From an uncultured Bacteroidota bacterium (lineage in GTDB: Bacteria; Bacteroidota; Bacteroidia; Flavobacteriales; Flavobacteriaceae), in the NCBI GenBank assembly GCA_902518355.1, contig CABYFY010000010.1, positions 1-61,995 on the forward strand: a DNA stretch of 61,995 bases, given 5' to 3'. This document shows, piece after piece, positions 7,795 to 16,697 of this stretch (positions within the stretch are counted from its first letter, which is position 1; every line of letters starts with the position of its first letter). A model generated the notes under the pieces. That model saw nothing but the letters and a program-made list of their open reading frames with translations. It was not told the origin of the DNA and did no database searches. Both the position numbers and the translations under genes were made by a program.

Positions 7795-9645
7795 TTAATC
7801 AATAATATCTAATTCAACTTTTAAGTTATCAATAATAAAGGATTGCCTATCTGGAGTGTTTTTACCCATGTAAAAACTTAGAAGTTCCTCTATACTCTTA
7901 TCCTCATCTAACATTACAGGATCTAATCTTATATTATCACCAATAAAATGTCCAAACTCATCAGGAGAAATTTCACCTAAACCTTTAAATCTTGTTATTT
8001 CAGGTTTTGGTTGAAGTTTTTCAATAGCATTTATTCTTTCCAGCTCTGAATAACAATAAATAGTTTCTTTTTTATTTCTTACTCTAAATAGAGGAGTTTG
8101 TAATATATATAAATGTCCACTTCTTATTAATTCAGGAAAAAATTGTAGGAAAAATGTGATTAATAATAATCTGATATGCATACCATCTACGTCAGCATCA
8201 GTCGCGATAACAATGTTGTTATATCTCAAATCTTCAATAGAATCTTCAATATTTAGTGCTGCTTGAAGTAAATTAAATTCTTCATTTTCATAAACTATTT
8301 TTTTTGACATTCCAAAAGAGTTTAAGGGTTTACCTCTCAAACTAAAAACAGCCTGTGTATTCACGTCTCTTGATTTTGTAATACTTCCAGAGGCTGAATC
8401 ACCCTCAGTAATAAACAAAGTCGTTTCAAGCCTCTTTTCATTTTTTAAATCCCCTAAGTGAACTCTACAATCTCTAAGTTTTTTATTATGTAAACTAGCT
8501 TTTTTTGCTCTTTCCCTAGCTAGTTTTCTAATACCAGAAAGCTCTTTCCTCTCCTTTTCAGCCTGTAATATTTTTTTGTTTAAAGCCTCTGCTATATTTG
8601 AATTTTTGTGAAGATAATTATCAAGTTTATTTTTTAAGAAATCATTTATATAAACCCTAACAGATGGTAGATCTCCACCCATTTCAGTGGAACCAAGTTT
8701 TGTTTTTGTTTGGCTTTCAAAAACAGGCTCCATTACTTTTATGGAAACGGCTGCAAGAATTGATTTTCTTATATCAGAAGCATCATAATTTTTACCAAAA
8801 AAATCTCTAATTGTTTTAACAAATGCTTCTCTAAAAGAGCTTAAATGTGTGCCTCCTTGAGTTGTATTCTGACCATTTACAAAAGAATGATAGTCCTCAC
8901 TGTACTGAGTTTTACTATGAGTTATAGCTAACTCTATATCATCCCCTTTTAAGTGGATGATTGGATATGAGATTTGTGTGTCTTTAATCCTCTCTTCAAG
9001 TAGATCTTTTAATCCGTTAGTACTATGGAATTTTTCATTATTAAAAACTATTGTTAAGCCAGGATTTAGGTACACATAGTTTTTTAGCATTCTTGCTATG
9101 TATTCATTTCTAAATTTAAAATTCTTAAAAATTGATTCATCTGGGATAAAAGTAACCTTGGTTCCTCTTCTTCTGGCACTATCCTCTGGTTTGTTTTCAA
9201 TGTCTAAAACACCCCTTTTGAATTCAGCAAATACTGATTTACCGTCTCTATTAGATTCAACTTTAAAATAATCAGACAGAGCATTTACTGCTTTTGTACC
9301 TACTCCATTTAATCCAACTGCCTTTTTAAATGCTCTAGTGTCATATTTTCCTCCAGTATTCATTTTAGAAACAACATCAATCACTTTTCCCAAAGGAATA
9401 CCTCTACCATAATCTCTTACCGTCACTTTTGTTCCTTGAACCGAGACCTCGATAGTTTTACCAGCACCCATCACATACTCGTCTATTGAATTATCAAGAA
9501 CCTCCTTTAAAAGAATATAAATACCATCATCAGGGGAAGAACCATCGCCTAATTTACCAATATACATTCCAGGACGCATTCTAATATGCTCTTTCCAATC
9601 TAACGATCGTATATTTTCTTCGGTATATTGATTGATTTTTGACAT
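7795..9645 (-). CDS. parE: DNA topoisomerase IV subunit B (ParE)
   Basis: ATPase subunit of topoisomerase IV. The GHKL ATPase domain shows [20 protein letters not shown] and [14 protein letters not shown]; the transducer follows; the TOPRIM domain has [10 protein letters not shown] and the metal site [15 protein letters not shown]. At 616 residues it is close to the usual ParE length and lacks the insert common in GyrB. The stop is immediately before the parC ATG. The 97-base gap to ychF upstream holds no exact -7 box in this direction. Confidence 0.94.
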   Translation of the reverse strand: MSKINQYTEENIRSLDWKEHIRMRPGMYIGKLGDGSSPDDGIYILLKEVLDNSIDEYVMGAGKTIEVSVQGTKVTVRDYGRGIPLGKVIDVVSKMNTGGKYDTRAFKKAVGLNGVGTKAVNALSDYFKVESNRDGKSVFAEFKRGVLDIENKPEDSARRRGTKVTFIPDESIFKNFKFRNEYIARMLKNYVYLNPGLTIVFNNEKFHSTNGLKDLLEERIKDTQISYPIIHLKGDDIELAITHSKTQYSEDYHSFVNGQNTTQGGTHLSSFREAFVKTIRDFFGKNYDASDIRKSILAAVSIKVMEPVFESQTKTKLGSTEMGGDLPSVRVYINDFLKNKLDNYLHKNSNIAEALNKKILQAEKERKELSGIRKLARERAKKASLHNKKLRDCRVHLGDLKNEKRLETTLFITEGDSASGSITKSRDVNTQAVFSLRGKPLNSFGMSKKIVYENEEFNLLQAALNIEDSIEDLRYNNIVIATDADVDGMHIRLLLITFFLQFFPELIRSGHLYILQTPLFRVRNKKETIYCYSELERINAIEKLQPKPEITRFKGLGEISPDEFGHFIGDNIRLDPVMLDEDKSIEELLSFYMGKNTPDRQSFIIDNLKVELDIID

Positions 9646-9742
9646 ACTTAATAAGTATGCTAATATAATGTATCAGTAAAAAAAAATTAATGGAGATCTA
9701 ACAAAGTAATTAACAAAATATCAAGAGATACAATCAGGTATT

Positions 9743-10837
9743 CTAAACATTAAATAAAAAGTGAATAACGTCACCATTATTAACCACATAAGCTTTACCC
9801 TCTACCCTCATTTTTCCTGCTTCTTTAACCTTTGCCTCTGTCTGATATTTAACATAGTCTTCAAAGGCAATAACCTCAGCTTTTATAAAACCCTTTTCAA
9901 AATCAGTATGTATTACACCAGCCGCTTGAGGTGCTGTAGCCATTTTAGGAATTGTCCATGCACGAACTTCTTTGGGGCCTGCTGTGAAATAAGTATGCAG
10001 ATTAAGTAGATCATATGTTGCGCTAATTAATTTTGATGAACCAGGTTCATCAAGTCCTAAATCGTCTAAAAACATTCTTCTTTCTTCATAATCTTCCAAT
10101 TCATTAATTTCTGATTCAATTCCAGCGGCTAGAACAATTAAATTTGCACCCTCATCTGAAATTAATGATTTTACGGATTCAACATAGCTATTTGTTGAAG
10201 TTACACTTCTTTCATCAACATTACACACATAAAGAACTGGTTTAGATGTAATTAGTTGTAATGGTTTCAAATACTTATTAATATCATCCTCATCCAAATC
10301 AATAGATCTTATATTATTGGATGATTCAATAAATGATATTGCTTGATTGAGAACTTCTTTTTCTCTGGCAGCTTCTTTATCACCTGATTTTACGGTTCTG
10401 CTTACCTTTTCAAGTCTATTATTTAGACTTTCTAAATCCTTTAGCTGTAGCTCAATATCAATAATCTCTTTATCACGGATAGGATCAACAGAACCATCAA
10501 CATGAGTAATATTATCATTATCAAAACATCTAAGAACGTGAATAATGGCATCGGTTTCTCTGATATTTGCTAAAAATTTATTTCCTAACCCCTCACCTTT
10601 ACTTGCTCCTTTTACTAATCCAGCAATATCAACAATCTCAACGGTTGCAGGTATTAATTTTTCAGGGTTAACTATTTCTTGAAGGGTTATTAATCTTTTA
10701 TCTGGAACATTAATTATACTGTGATTGGGTTCAATAGTACAAAAAGGAAAATTTGCACTTTGAGCTTTAGTATTTGATAAACAATTAAATAAAGTAGATT
10801 TTCCAACATTTGGTAGACCAACAATCCCAGCTTTCAT
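9743..10837 (-). CDS. ychF: redox-regulated ATPase YchF (OLA1 family)
   Basis: A universally conserved translation-factor-class P-loop NTPase that prefers ATP and binds ribosomes. The G1 motif GLPNVGKSTLFN is at residues 7-18, the G3-like DIAGLVKGASKGEGLGNKFL block is present, and the G4-position motif is CNVDE rather than NKxD, as expected for the ATP-using YchF branch. A TGS domain occupies roughly the last 85 residues. Length (364) is standard. Its ATG lies one base after the ferredoxin stop, so the two genes form one transcription unit. Confidence 0.95.
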   Translation of the reverse strand: MKAGIVGLPNVGKSTLFNCLSNTKAQSANFPFCTIEPNHSIINVPDKRLITLQEIVNPEKLIPATVEIVDIAGLVKGASKGEGLGNKFLANIRETDAIIHVLRCFDNDNITHVDGSVDPIRDKEIIDIELQLKDLESLNNRLEKVSRTVKSGDKEAAREKEVLNQAISFIESSNNIRSIDLDEDDINKYLKPLQLITSKPVLYVCNVDERSVTSTNSYVESVKSLISDEGANLIVLAAGIESEINELEDYEERRMFLDDLGLDEPGSSKLISATYDLLNLHTYFTAGPKEVRAWTIPKMATAPQAAGVIHTDFEKGFIKAEVIAFEDYVKYQTEAKVKEAGKMRVEGKAYVVNNGDVIHFLFNV

Positions 10838-10838
10838 A

Positions 10839-11186
10839 TTAACTATGCATAAGTTTTTGTTTTTCTAATAAATGAGAGGTGGATTCAATATGATTCAAAT
10901 CAGGAACACAACAATCAACTGGACATACAGCAGCACACTGTGGTTCTTCATGAAAACCTTTACATTCGGTGCATTTATCAGGAACAATGTAATAAACCTC
11001 ATCATTTACAGCCCTTTGAGGTAATTCTGCATTAACAATTTTACCGTCAACAAGGTTAACCTCACCTGAAAGATTTGTGCCGTCAGAATACTTCCAATTA
11101 ACCGCAGCTTCGTAAATAGCTGTGTTTGGACATTCTGGCTCACACGCCCCACAATTAATACATTCATCAGTGATGATTATCGCCAT
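10839..11186 (-). CDS. 2[4Fe-4S] dicluster ferredoxin
   Basis: A 115-residue ferredoxin with two [4Fe-4S] sites: an N-terminal [12 protein letters not shown] and a second set [20 protein letters not shown] in which eight residues separate the second and third cysteines, as in the YfhL/Allochromatium-type ferredoxins. It carries electrons in the cytoplasm; the partner enzyme is not evident. It heads the ferredoxin-ychF unit and is divergent from the LuxC-type reductase, an arrangement I recall from other Flavobacteriia. A good promoter is visible upstream. Confidence 0.93.
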   Translation of the reverse strand: MAIIITDECINCGACEPECPNTAIYEAAVNWKYSDGTNLSGEVNLVDGKIVNAELPQRAVNDEVYYIVPDKCTECKGFHEEPQCAAVCPVDCCVPDLNHIESTSHLLEKQKLMHS

Positions 11187-11216
11187 AAAATTTTATAATA
11201 TTAATTAAATTTGTTG

Positions 11217-11248
11217 CAAAATTAACGCCAATCTTATTAAAAACAAAA
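11217..11248 (-). promoter_or_regulatory. promoter of the ferredoxin-ychF unit
   Basis: On the minus strand a -33 TTTTG (11244-11248) and a -7 TAATTTTG (11217-11224) are separated by exactly 19 bases, a full match to the Bacteroidota TTG-N17-23-TAnnTTTG consensus. Transcription should start near 11211, about 25 bases before the ATG. Confidence 0.75.
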
Positions 11249-11316
11249 GTATAAATAAGGAAAAAGAAAGAAGAATCAATTACTTATCAAGTATCGGTAA
11301 AGTAATTGAGTCCTAT

Positions 11317-12288
11317 TTGTCTAATAAAAAAGATTCAATTAGTGTTGAGCTTAATAAGGCAGTTCAAGAGGCTGAAAAACATAATAGCTGGTTTTCTAAC
11401 AGTAACATATTAAACGCATTAAGTTATTGGAAAAATAAACTAAACAAAAATGTTCTTGATGCATGGATCAATCAATATAATTTTATTAATCAAAATTCAA
11501 AAGTTGCGATTATTATGGCTGGAAATTTCCCTATGGCTGGTTTTCATGACCTAATTTCAGTCATTATTTCAGGCAATAAGGCCATTATAAAGCCGTCTAG
11601 TGACGACAAAATATTGATTGAATTTTTTGTCAGCTATCTACATAAAGAATTTCCTGAAACCAATAAATTGGTAAAAATAGTATATGATAAACTCACTGAT
11701 TTTGACAAAGTAATAGCCACAGGCTCCAACAATACTTTTAAATATTTTGAGTACTATTTCAGAGAAAAAAAATCATTATTAAGGAAAAACAGAACCTCAC
11801 TTGCAGTTTTATCCGGAAATGAAACTAATGATGAACTAAGACTTCTCTCAGATGACGTATTTATGTATTTTGGATTAGGTTGCAGAAACATTTCAAAAAT
11901 ATTTATACCCACAAACTATGATTTAACTAAGCTAAATTCAAGCTTTAATAATTATAAACACATTATAAATCATCATAAATATTCAAATAACTATAATTAT
12001 CAAAAAACTATAAAATTGATGAATAATGAAGAGTTTATTGATGGTGGACATTTTATCTTAAGCGAATCGGAAAATTACGCTCCTCCTATTTCAATAATAT
12101 ACTATGAGTACTATACAGATATACAGGAGGTAAACAAAAAGATAATGTCTAAAAATAATGATATTCAATGTGTAGTTTCAAATCTAAAAATAAAAAATTC
12201 AATAAGCTTTGGTGATGCTCAAAAACCAAAATTAAATCAATATGCAGATAAAATTGATACATTAAAATTTCTGTTAACAAGTAGTTAA
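11317..12288 (+). CDS. acyl-CoA reductase, LuxC-type (true start probably further upstream)
   Basis: A 323-residue aldehyde-dehydrogenase-fold protein of the LuxC/acyl-CoA reductase family, which reduces acyl thioesters with NADPH. Conserved blocks include VAIIMAGNFPMAGFHDLISV, NKAIIKPSSDD and GLGCRNISKIFIP, which holds the expected catalytic cysteine. The first canonical start is the TTG at 11317, but the open frame continues upstream and from about 11251 encodes RINYLSSIGKVIESYLSN, which resembles the usual family N-terminus; only ATA/ATT-type codons are available there. From 11251 the protein would be 345 residues, nearer the family norm. It precedes serC on the same strand with a 67-base gap. 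Confidence 0.8.
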   Translation: MSNKKDSISVELNKAVQEAEKHNSWFSNSNILNALSYWKNKLNKNVLDAWINQYNFINQNSKVAIIMAGNFPMAGFHDLISVIISGNKAIIKPSSDDKILIEFFVSYLHKEFPETNKLVKIVYDKLTDFDKVIATGSNNTFKYFEYYFREKKSLLRKNRTSLAVLSGNETNDELRLLSDDVFMYFGLGCRNISKIFIPTNYDLTKLNSSFNNYKHIINHHKYSNNYNYQKTIKLMNNEEFIDGGHFILSESENYAPPISIIYYEYYTDIQEVNKKIMSKNNDIQCVVSNLKIKNSISFGDAQKPKLNQYADKIDTLKFLLTSS

Positions 12289-12355
12289 AAACATTTACAT
12301 TTTAATAACATATTTGGTTTACTAAATATCGAAATTTGCTCTTTTAATTAAAACC

Positions 12356-13417
12356 ATGAAAATTCATAACTTTTGTGCTGGACCGTCTATTTTACCATCT
12401 GAAGTGTTTGATGAGGCTTCAAATGCGGTTAAAGATTTAAATGGTTCAGGATTATCTCTATTAGAAATTTCCCATCGTAGTCATGCATTTGTAGAAATTA
12501 TGGATGAGGCAAGAGATTTATCATTAGAATTACTCGGCCTCAGCGGAAATGATTACACTTCAATATTTCTTCAAGGTGGAGCCAGTTCTCAATTTTTAAT
12601 GACAGCCTACAATTTTCTCAAAAATGAAGCGGCTTTTTTAGACACTGGTACCTGGAGTAAAAAAGCAGTTATAGAAGCCAAGCTTTTTGGAAATGTAGAT
12701 GTTTTGGCTAGTTCTGAAAATGATAATTACAATCACATACCAAATTTTGAAATAGCTAAAAATTACGATTATTTTCACTGCACGTCTAATAATACAATTT
12801 TTGGTACTCAAATAAATTCTTTTCCAAATACAGACACTCCAATGTTTTGTGATATGAGTAGTGATATTTTTTCACGTGCTCTTGATTTTTCAAAATTTGA
12901 TTTAATCTATGCTGGGGCTCAAAAAAACCTTGGACCTGCTGGAGCAACACTTGTTGTAATTAAGAACGATTTACTTGATAAAATTAAGGATAATGTACCT
13001 TCAATGATGAATTACAAAGTCCACGCTGATAAAAGTAGTATGTTTAATACCCCACCTGTATTTTCTGTTTATGTATCAATGCTAAATATGAGATGGTTAA
13101 AAAAAATGGGGGGAGTTTCTGAAATAGAAAAACTTAACAGAAAAAAAGCTCAGCTGTTATACTCTGAAATTGATTTGAATCCTCTTTTCCATGGACATGC
13201 AAGAGAAGTTGATAGATCAATTATGAATGCAACCTTTAATTTAAGTGATGATAATTTTAAGGACAGTTTTGAAACAATGCTAGCTGATGCTAAAATTACA
13301 GCCCTTTCTGGTCACAGAAGTGTTGGTGGCTATCGGGCATCAATGTATAATGCAATGAGTATTGATAGTGTTAAAGTACTTGTGGAGGTTATGAGTGAAT
13401 TAGAATCAAAAATTTAA
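12356..13417 (+). CDS. serC: 3-phosphoserine aminotransferase
   Basis: SerC transfers an amino group from glutamate to 3-phosphohydroxypyruvate, giving O-phospho-L-serine. The start HNFCAGPSILPSEVF, the LLEISHRS block, the substrate/PLP region QGGASSQF and the PLP-lysine region YAGAQKNLGPAGATLV are all present, and the length (353) is normal. It is followed three bases later by serA, so the first two committed steps of serine synthesis are encoded together. Phosphoserine is also the likely substrate of the cysteate-synthase-like enzyme suggested at 34520-35563. Confidence 0.96.
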   Translation: MKIHNFCAGPSILPSEVFDEASNAVKDLNGSGLSLLEISHRSHAFVEIMDEARDLSLELLGLSGNDYTSIFLQGGASSQFLMTAYNFLKNEAAFLDTGTWSKKAVIEAKLFGNVDVLASSENDNYNHIPNFEIAKNYDYFHCTSNNTIFGTQINSFPNTDTPMFCDMSSDIFSRALDFSKFDLIYAGAQKNLGPAGATLVVIKNDLLDKIKDNVPSMMNYKVHADKSSMFNTPPVFSVYVSMLNMRWLKKMGGVSEIEKLNRKKAQLLYSEIDLNPLFHGHAREVDRSIMNATFNLSDDNFKDSFETMLADAKITALSGHRSVGGYRASMYNAMSIDSVKVLVEVMSELESKI

Positions 13418-13420
13418 AAT

Positions 13421-14374
13421 ATGAATGTTTTAGCAAATGATGGTATTAGTAAAGAAGGTGTTGACAGGTTAAATTCTGCTGGATTTAAAACCATTGTTGA
13501 ATCAATAGATCAATCTGAAATAATTGACTTCATCAACAATAACAACATAGAAGTATTACTTGTTAGAAGTGCTACAAAAGTTAGAAAAGATTTGATCGAT
13601 AGTTGTGAAAACTTAAAGATTATAGGAAGAGGTGGTGTTGGTATGGATAATATAGACGTTTCGTATGCCAAGAAAAAAGGAATCCATGTAATTAATACTC
13701 CTGCAGCTTCATCAATTTCAGTTGCAGAATTGGTATTTTCACACCTATTTTCATGCGTAAGATCGCTACATATTTCTAACAGAGAGATGCCACTTGATGG
13801 CGATAAAGACTTTAAAAAACTTAAAAAAAATTATTCTGGAGGTTCTGAATTAAAGGGAAAAACCCTTGGTGTAGTAGGATTTGGAAGAATTGGTCAAGAA
13901 GTTGCTAAGATAGGTCTTGGAATTGGAATGAATATCATTTTTTATGATTTGCACAACAAAGAGGCTAATATCAAAATAGATTTTTTCGATGGTAGTTCTA
14001 AAGAGTTTGTTTTAAGAAGCTCTTTATTTGAAGAATTATTAAATAAATCTGATTTTATTTCATTACACGTTCCTGCTCAAAAAGACCATATAATCGGAGA
14101 AAAAGAATTTTCTAAAATGAAAGACGGCTCAGGAATAATTAACGCTGCTCGTGGTGGAGTAATTGACGAAGAATCCCTGATTAAACACATAGAAAATAAA
14201 AAAATAGCATTTGCAGCACTAGATACTTTCGAAAATGAGCCTACACCAAGTATTAAAATTTTAATGAACCAAAATATATCGCTAACTCCTCATATTGGTG
14301 CAGCTACAAATGAAGCGCAAAAGAGAATTGGCATTGAACTTGCAGACCAGATTATTAATATTTATAAATTGTAA
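13421..14374 (+). CDS. serA: D-3-phosphoglycerate dehydrogenase
   Basis: A short-form (317-residue) NAD-dependent 2-hydroxyacid dehydrogenase that makes 3-phosphohydroxypyruvate. The dinucleotide motif GVVGFGRIGQEVAKIG is central, NAARGGVIDEESL carries the catalytic Arg region, and the catalytic His lies in LTPHIGAATNEA. There is no C-terminal ACT domain, so direct serine feedback of the E. coli type is not expected. It sits three bases behind serC, and the DUF6787 gene follows one base after its stop. Confidence 0.93.
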   Translation: MNVLANDGISKEGVDRLNSAGFKTIVESIDQSEIIDFINNNNIEVLLVRSATKVRKDLIDSCENLKIIGRGGVGMDNIDVSYAKKKGIHVINTPAASSISVAELVFSHLFSCVRSLHISNREMPLDGDKDFKKLKKNYSGGSELKGKTLGVVGFGRIGQEVAKIGLGIGMNIIFYDLHNKEANIKIDFFDGSSKEFVLRSSLFEELLNKSDFISLHVPAQKDHIIGEKEFSKMKDGSGIINAARGGVIDEESLIKHIENKKIAFAALDTFENEPTPSIKILMNQNISLTPHIGAATNEAQKRIGIELADQIINIYKL

Positions 14375-14375
14375 A

Positions 14376-14672
14376 ATGATAGAAAAATTAAAAGTTAGAT
14401 GGGGTATAAACTCAAATTTTCAAATCTTAAAAATATTTGTTGTTTTTGGCATAACTGGTTCAACTGCTGCTTGGGTAACACATCCGATATGTGATGCATT
14501 TGGAATTACAACCGAAAATTTAAATGTATTTCTATACTGGACATTAAGAATAATATTAATTACTGTGGTTTATAAATTTATTCTTGTCTTTGTTGCATTT
14601 ATTTTTGGAGAATTTACTTTTTTCTGGAATTTCATAAAAAAATTTCTTGCCAGAATGGGTGTTAGGTTTTAA
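14376..14672 (+). CDS. DUF6787-type small membrane protein
   Basis: A 98-residue inner-membrane protein starting at ATG 14376, one base after the serA stop. Two hydrophobic helices (about residues 16-38 and 52-78) are followed by the conserved ending GEFTFFWNFIKKFLARMG. I recognise the KLKVRWGI...ITGSTAAW...FWNFxKK pattern as a flavobacterial family I recall as DUF6787, sometimes labelled diacylglyceryl transferase without evidence. No function is known. Its stop shares TTAA with the convergent msrA stop. Confidence 0.8.
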   Translation: MIEKLKVRWGINSNFQILKIFVVFGITGSTAAWVTHPICDAFGITTENLNVFLYWTLRIILITVVYKFILVFVAFIFGEFTFFWNFIKKFLARMGVRF

Positions 14673-15208
14673 TCTCTTGTAAGTTTATTTTTAAAATTCT
14701 TCTCAAATTTTTCCACTTTAGGCGTAATAACTAAATCGCAGTATGGTTGTGTTTTATTTAGTTCATAATAGTTTTCGTGATAACTCTCTGCTTCATAAAA
14801 TTTATCAAACTCTACAATTTCTGTTACTATTTTATTATCATAAATTTTATTATTAAGGAAGTCAATATAATTTGTCACGAGCTCCCTCTCTTTTGAATTT
14901 GAGTAAAAAACTATAGATCTGTAATGTGTTCCGATATCATTGCCTTGTCTGTTTAATGTTGTTGGATCATGTGTTTTAAAAAACACTTCCAAAAGAAGCT
15001 GGAAATCAATTTGACTAGAATCATAGACAACTTCGACTGTTTCAGCATGACCTGTTCTCCCCGTGCAAACCTCTTTATAAGATGGATTTTTTATATTTCC
15101 ACCACTAAATCCTGGTTTAACTCCTAACACACCATTTAAACGCTTATATATAGCTTCAGTACACCAAAAGCAACCACCAGAAAAATATGCCCTTTCAATA
15201 ACACTCAT
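14669..15208 (-). CDS. msrA: peptide-methionine (S)-S-oxide reductase MsrA
   Basis: Repairs the S-epimer of methionine sulfoxide in proteins. The catalytic motif GCFWCTE is at residues 12-18, and GVLGVKPGFSGG, HAETVEVVYD and the later ESYHENYY segment are family signatures. Length (179) is usual, and no MsrB domain is fused. It is divergent from the LolD-type gene across only 29 bases and convergent with DUF6787. Confidence 0.96.
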   Translation of the reverse strand: MSVIERAYFSGGCFWCTEAIYKRLNGVLGVKPGFSGGNIKNPSYKEVCTGRTGHAETVEVVYDSSQIDFQLLLEVFFKTHDPTTLNRQGNDIGTHYRSIVFYSNSKERELVTNYIDFLNNKIYDNKIVTEIVEFDKFYEAESYHENYYELNKTQPYCDLVITPKVEKFEKNFKNKLTRD

Positions 15209-15225
15209 AAATTAAATTAATATAC

Positions 15226-15233
15226 TATTTTTG
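15226..15233 (+). promoter_or_regulatory. -7 box four bases before the LolD-type ATG
   Basis: TATTTTTG matches TAnnTTTG exactly and ends four bases before the ATG at 15238. Transcription should begin at or within two bases of the start codon, predicting a leaderless message. The box lies in the 29-base space shared with the divergent msrA gene. Confidence 0.55.
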
Positions 15234-15237
15234 ATTA

Positions 15238-15897
15238 ATGATTGAAGCCGAAAATATACATAAATTCTACGAAAATAACCACATTCTAAAAGGAATAAAC
15301 CTTCGTGTAGATAAAGGAGAAATTATAAGTTTAGTTGGAGCTTCAGGAGCAGGAAAAACAACTCTCTTACAAATCCTTGGCACAATTGATAAATATGATA
15401 AAAAAGAAGGTTCTAAATTACTTTTAAAAAATCAAGATATTTCTGATTTTACTGAAAATCAATTAGCAAATTTTAGAAATCATGAGTTAGGTTTTATTTT
15501 TCAATTTCACCAATTACTTCCTGAATTTAATGTGATCGAAAATATTTGCATACCTGCTTTTATAAAAAAGACACCAAAAAATATTGCTGAATCAAAAGCT
15601 AACCAGCTCATGAATTATCTTGGAATAAGTGATAGATCCAAAAATAAACCAAATGAATTATCAGGAGGTGAAAAACAAAGGGTTGCAGTGGCTAGAGCAC
15701 TAATTAACGAACCAAGTATAATACTTGCTGATGAGCCATCTGGAAACTTAGATAGTAATGCTTCAAATAATCTTCACGAATTATTTTTAAGTTTAAGAAA
15801 AGATTTTAACTATACATTTATTATAGCGACACATAATAAATTACTTGCAAAAAAATCAGACAGGGTTTTAGAGATTAAAGACGGAAAAATCAAATAG
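15238..15897 (+). CDS. ABC transporter ATP-binding protein, LolD/FtsE type
   Basis: A 219-residue ATPase of the LolD/MacB/FtsE class. Walker A VGASGAGKTTLLQ (about residues 33-45), the Q-loop region IFQFHQLLPEF, signature LSGGEKQRVAVARAL and Walker B ILADEPSGNLD are complete. In Bacteroidota such stand-alone subunits are usually annotated as lipoprotein-releasing LolD; its membrane partner is not in this window. It is followed seven bases later by the TIGR02757 gene. Confidence 0.9.
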   Translation: MIEAENIHKFYENNHILKGINLRVDKGEIISLVGASGAGKTTLLQILGTIDKYDKKEGSKLLLKNQDISDFTENQLANFRNHELGFIFQFHQLLPEFNVIENICIPAFIKKTPKNIAESKANQLMNYLGISDRSKNKPNELSGGEKQRVAVARALINEPSIILADEPSGNLDSNASNNLHELFLSLRKDFNYTFIIATHNKLLAKKSDRVLEIKDGKIK

Positions 15898-15904
15898 ACC
15901 TTAA

Positions 15905-16666
15905 GTGCACATAAAAGATTATTTAAATTTAAAGGTTGAGCAATACAATAATCCTAGCTTTATTGAAGATGATCCTATAAAAATCCCCCATCTTTTCAAA
16001 AAGAAAGAAGATATTGAGATTTCAGGTTTTTTGACATCGTCTATCGCATGGGGAAACAGAAAGTCCATAATATCAAATTCAAAAAAAATGATGCAATTAT
16101 TGGATAACGACCCATATAATTTTGTTATTAATCATTCAGAGAAAGATTTAAATAATTTACTGAATTTTGTTCACAGAACATTCAATGGTTTCGATTTTAC
16201 ACAATTTATTACAAGTCTTAAACATATTTATAAAAATTATGGGGGAATGGAGAATATTTTTTCCAAAAACATAAAGGATGAAAGGTTACATAACTCTATT
16301 CATATGTTTAAAAAAATTTTTTTTGAAATTGATCATACTGAAAGAACAAAAAAACACGTCTCTGATCCAATGAAGGGCTCAGCATCAAAAAGGATAAATA
16401 TGTTCTTGAGATGGATGATAAGAAAAGATAATAAAGGGGTAGATTTTGGAATTTGGGATTCAATTGATCCAAAATATTTATCATGTCCACTTGATGTACA
16501 TTCGGGAAATGTTGCCAGAAAACTTGGATTAATAAAAAGAAATCAGAATGACCACAAAGCTGTTGTTGAATTGGATAAAGTTCTAAGATCTTTTGATAAA
16601 AAAGATCCAGTAAAATATGATTTTGCTCTTTTTGGGATTGGGGTCTTTGAAAAAAATGATTTTTAA
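15905..16666 (+). CDS. TIGR02757 family protein (DUF2400)
   Basis: A 253-residue cytoplasmic protein of the TIGR02757/DUF2400 family, common in Bacteroidota and without a known function. Recognisable blocks are [46 protein letters not shown] and the ending KYDFALFGIGVF. The start is GTG at 15905, because no ATG fits the conserved N-terminus. It closely follows the LolD-type ATPase, probably as part of the same message. Confidence 0.88.
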   Translation: MHIKDYLNLKVEQYNNPSFIEDDPIKIPHLFKKKEDIEISGFLTSSIAWGNRKSIISNSKKMMQLLDNDPYNFVINHSEKDLNNLLNFVHRTFNGFDFTQFITSLKHIYKNYGGMENIFSKNIKDERLHNSIHMFKKIFFEIDHTERTKKHVSDPMKGSASKRINMFLRWMIRKDNKGVDFGIWDSIDPKYLSCPLDVHSGNVARKLGLIKRNQNDHKAVVELDKVLRSFDKKDPVKYDFALFGIGVFEKNDF

Positions 16667-16697
16667 TTTTTAAATTAGTTATAATTAATACCACAAA

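Noticed and set aside
14295-14375. Upstream extension of the DUF6787 gene into serA
   Set aside because: The extra residues are serA codons in another frame; the family start is the ATG at 14376.
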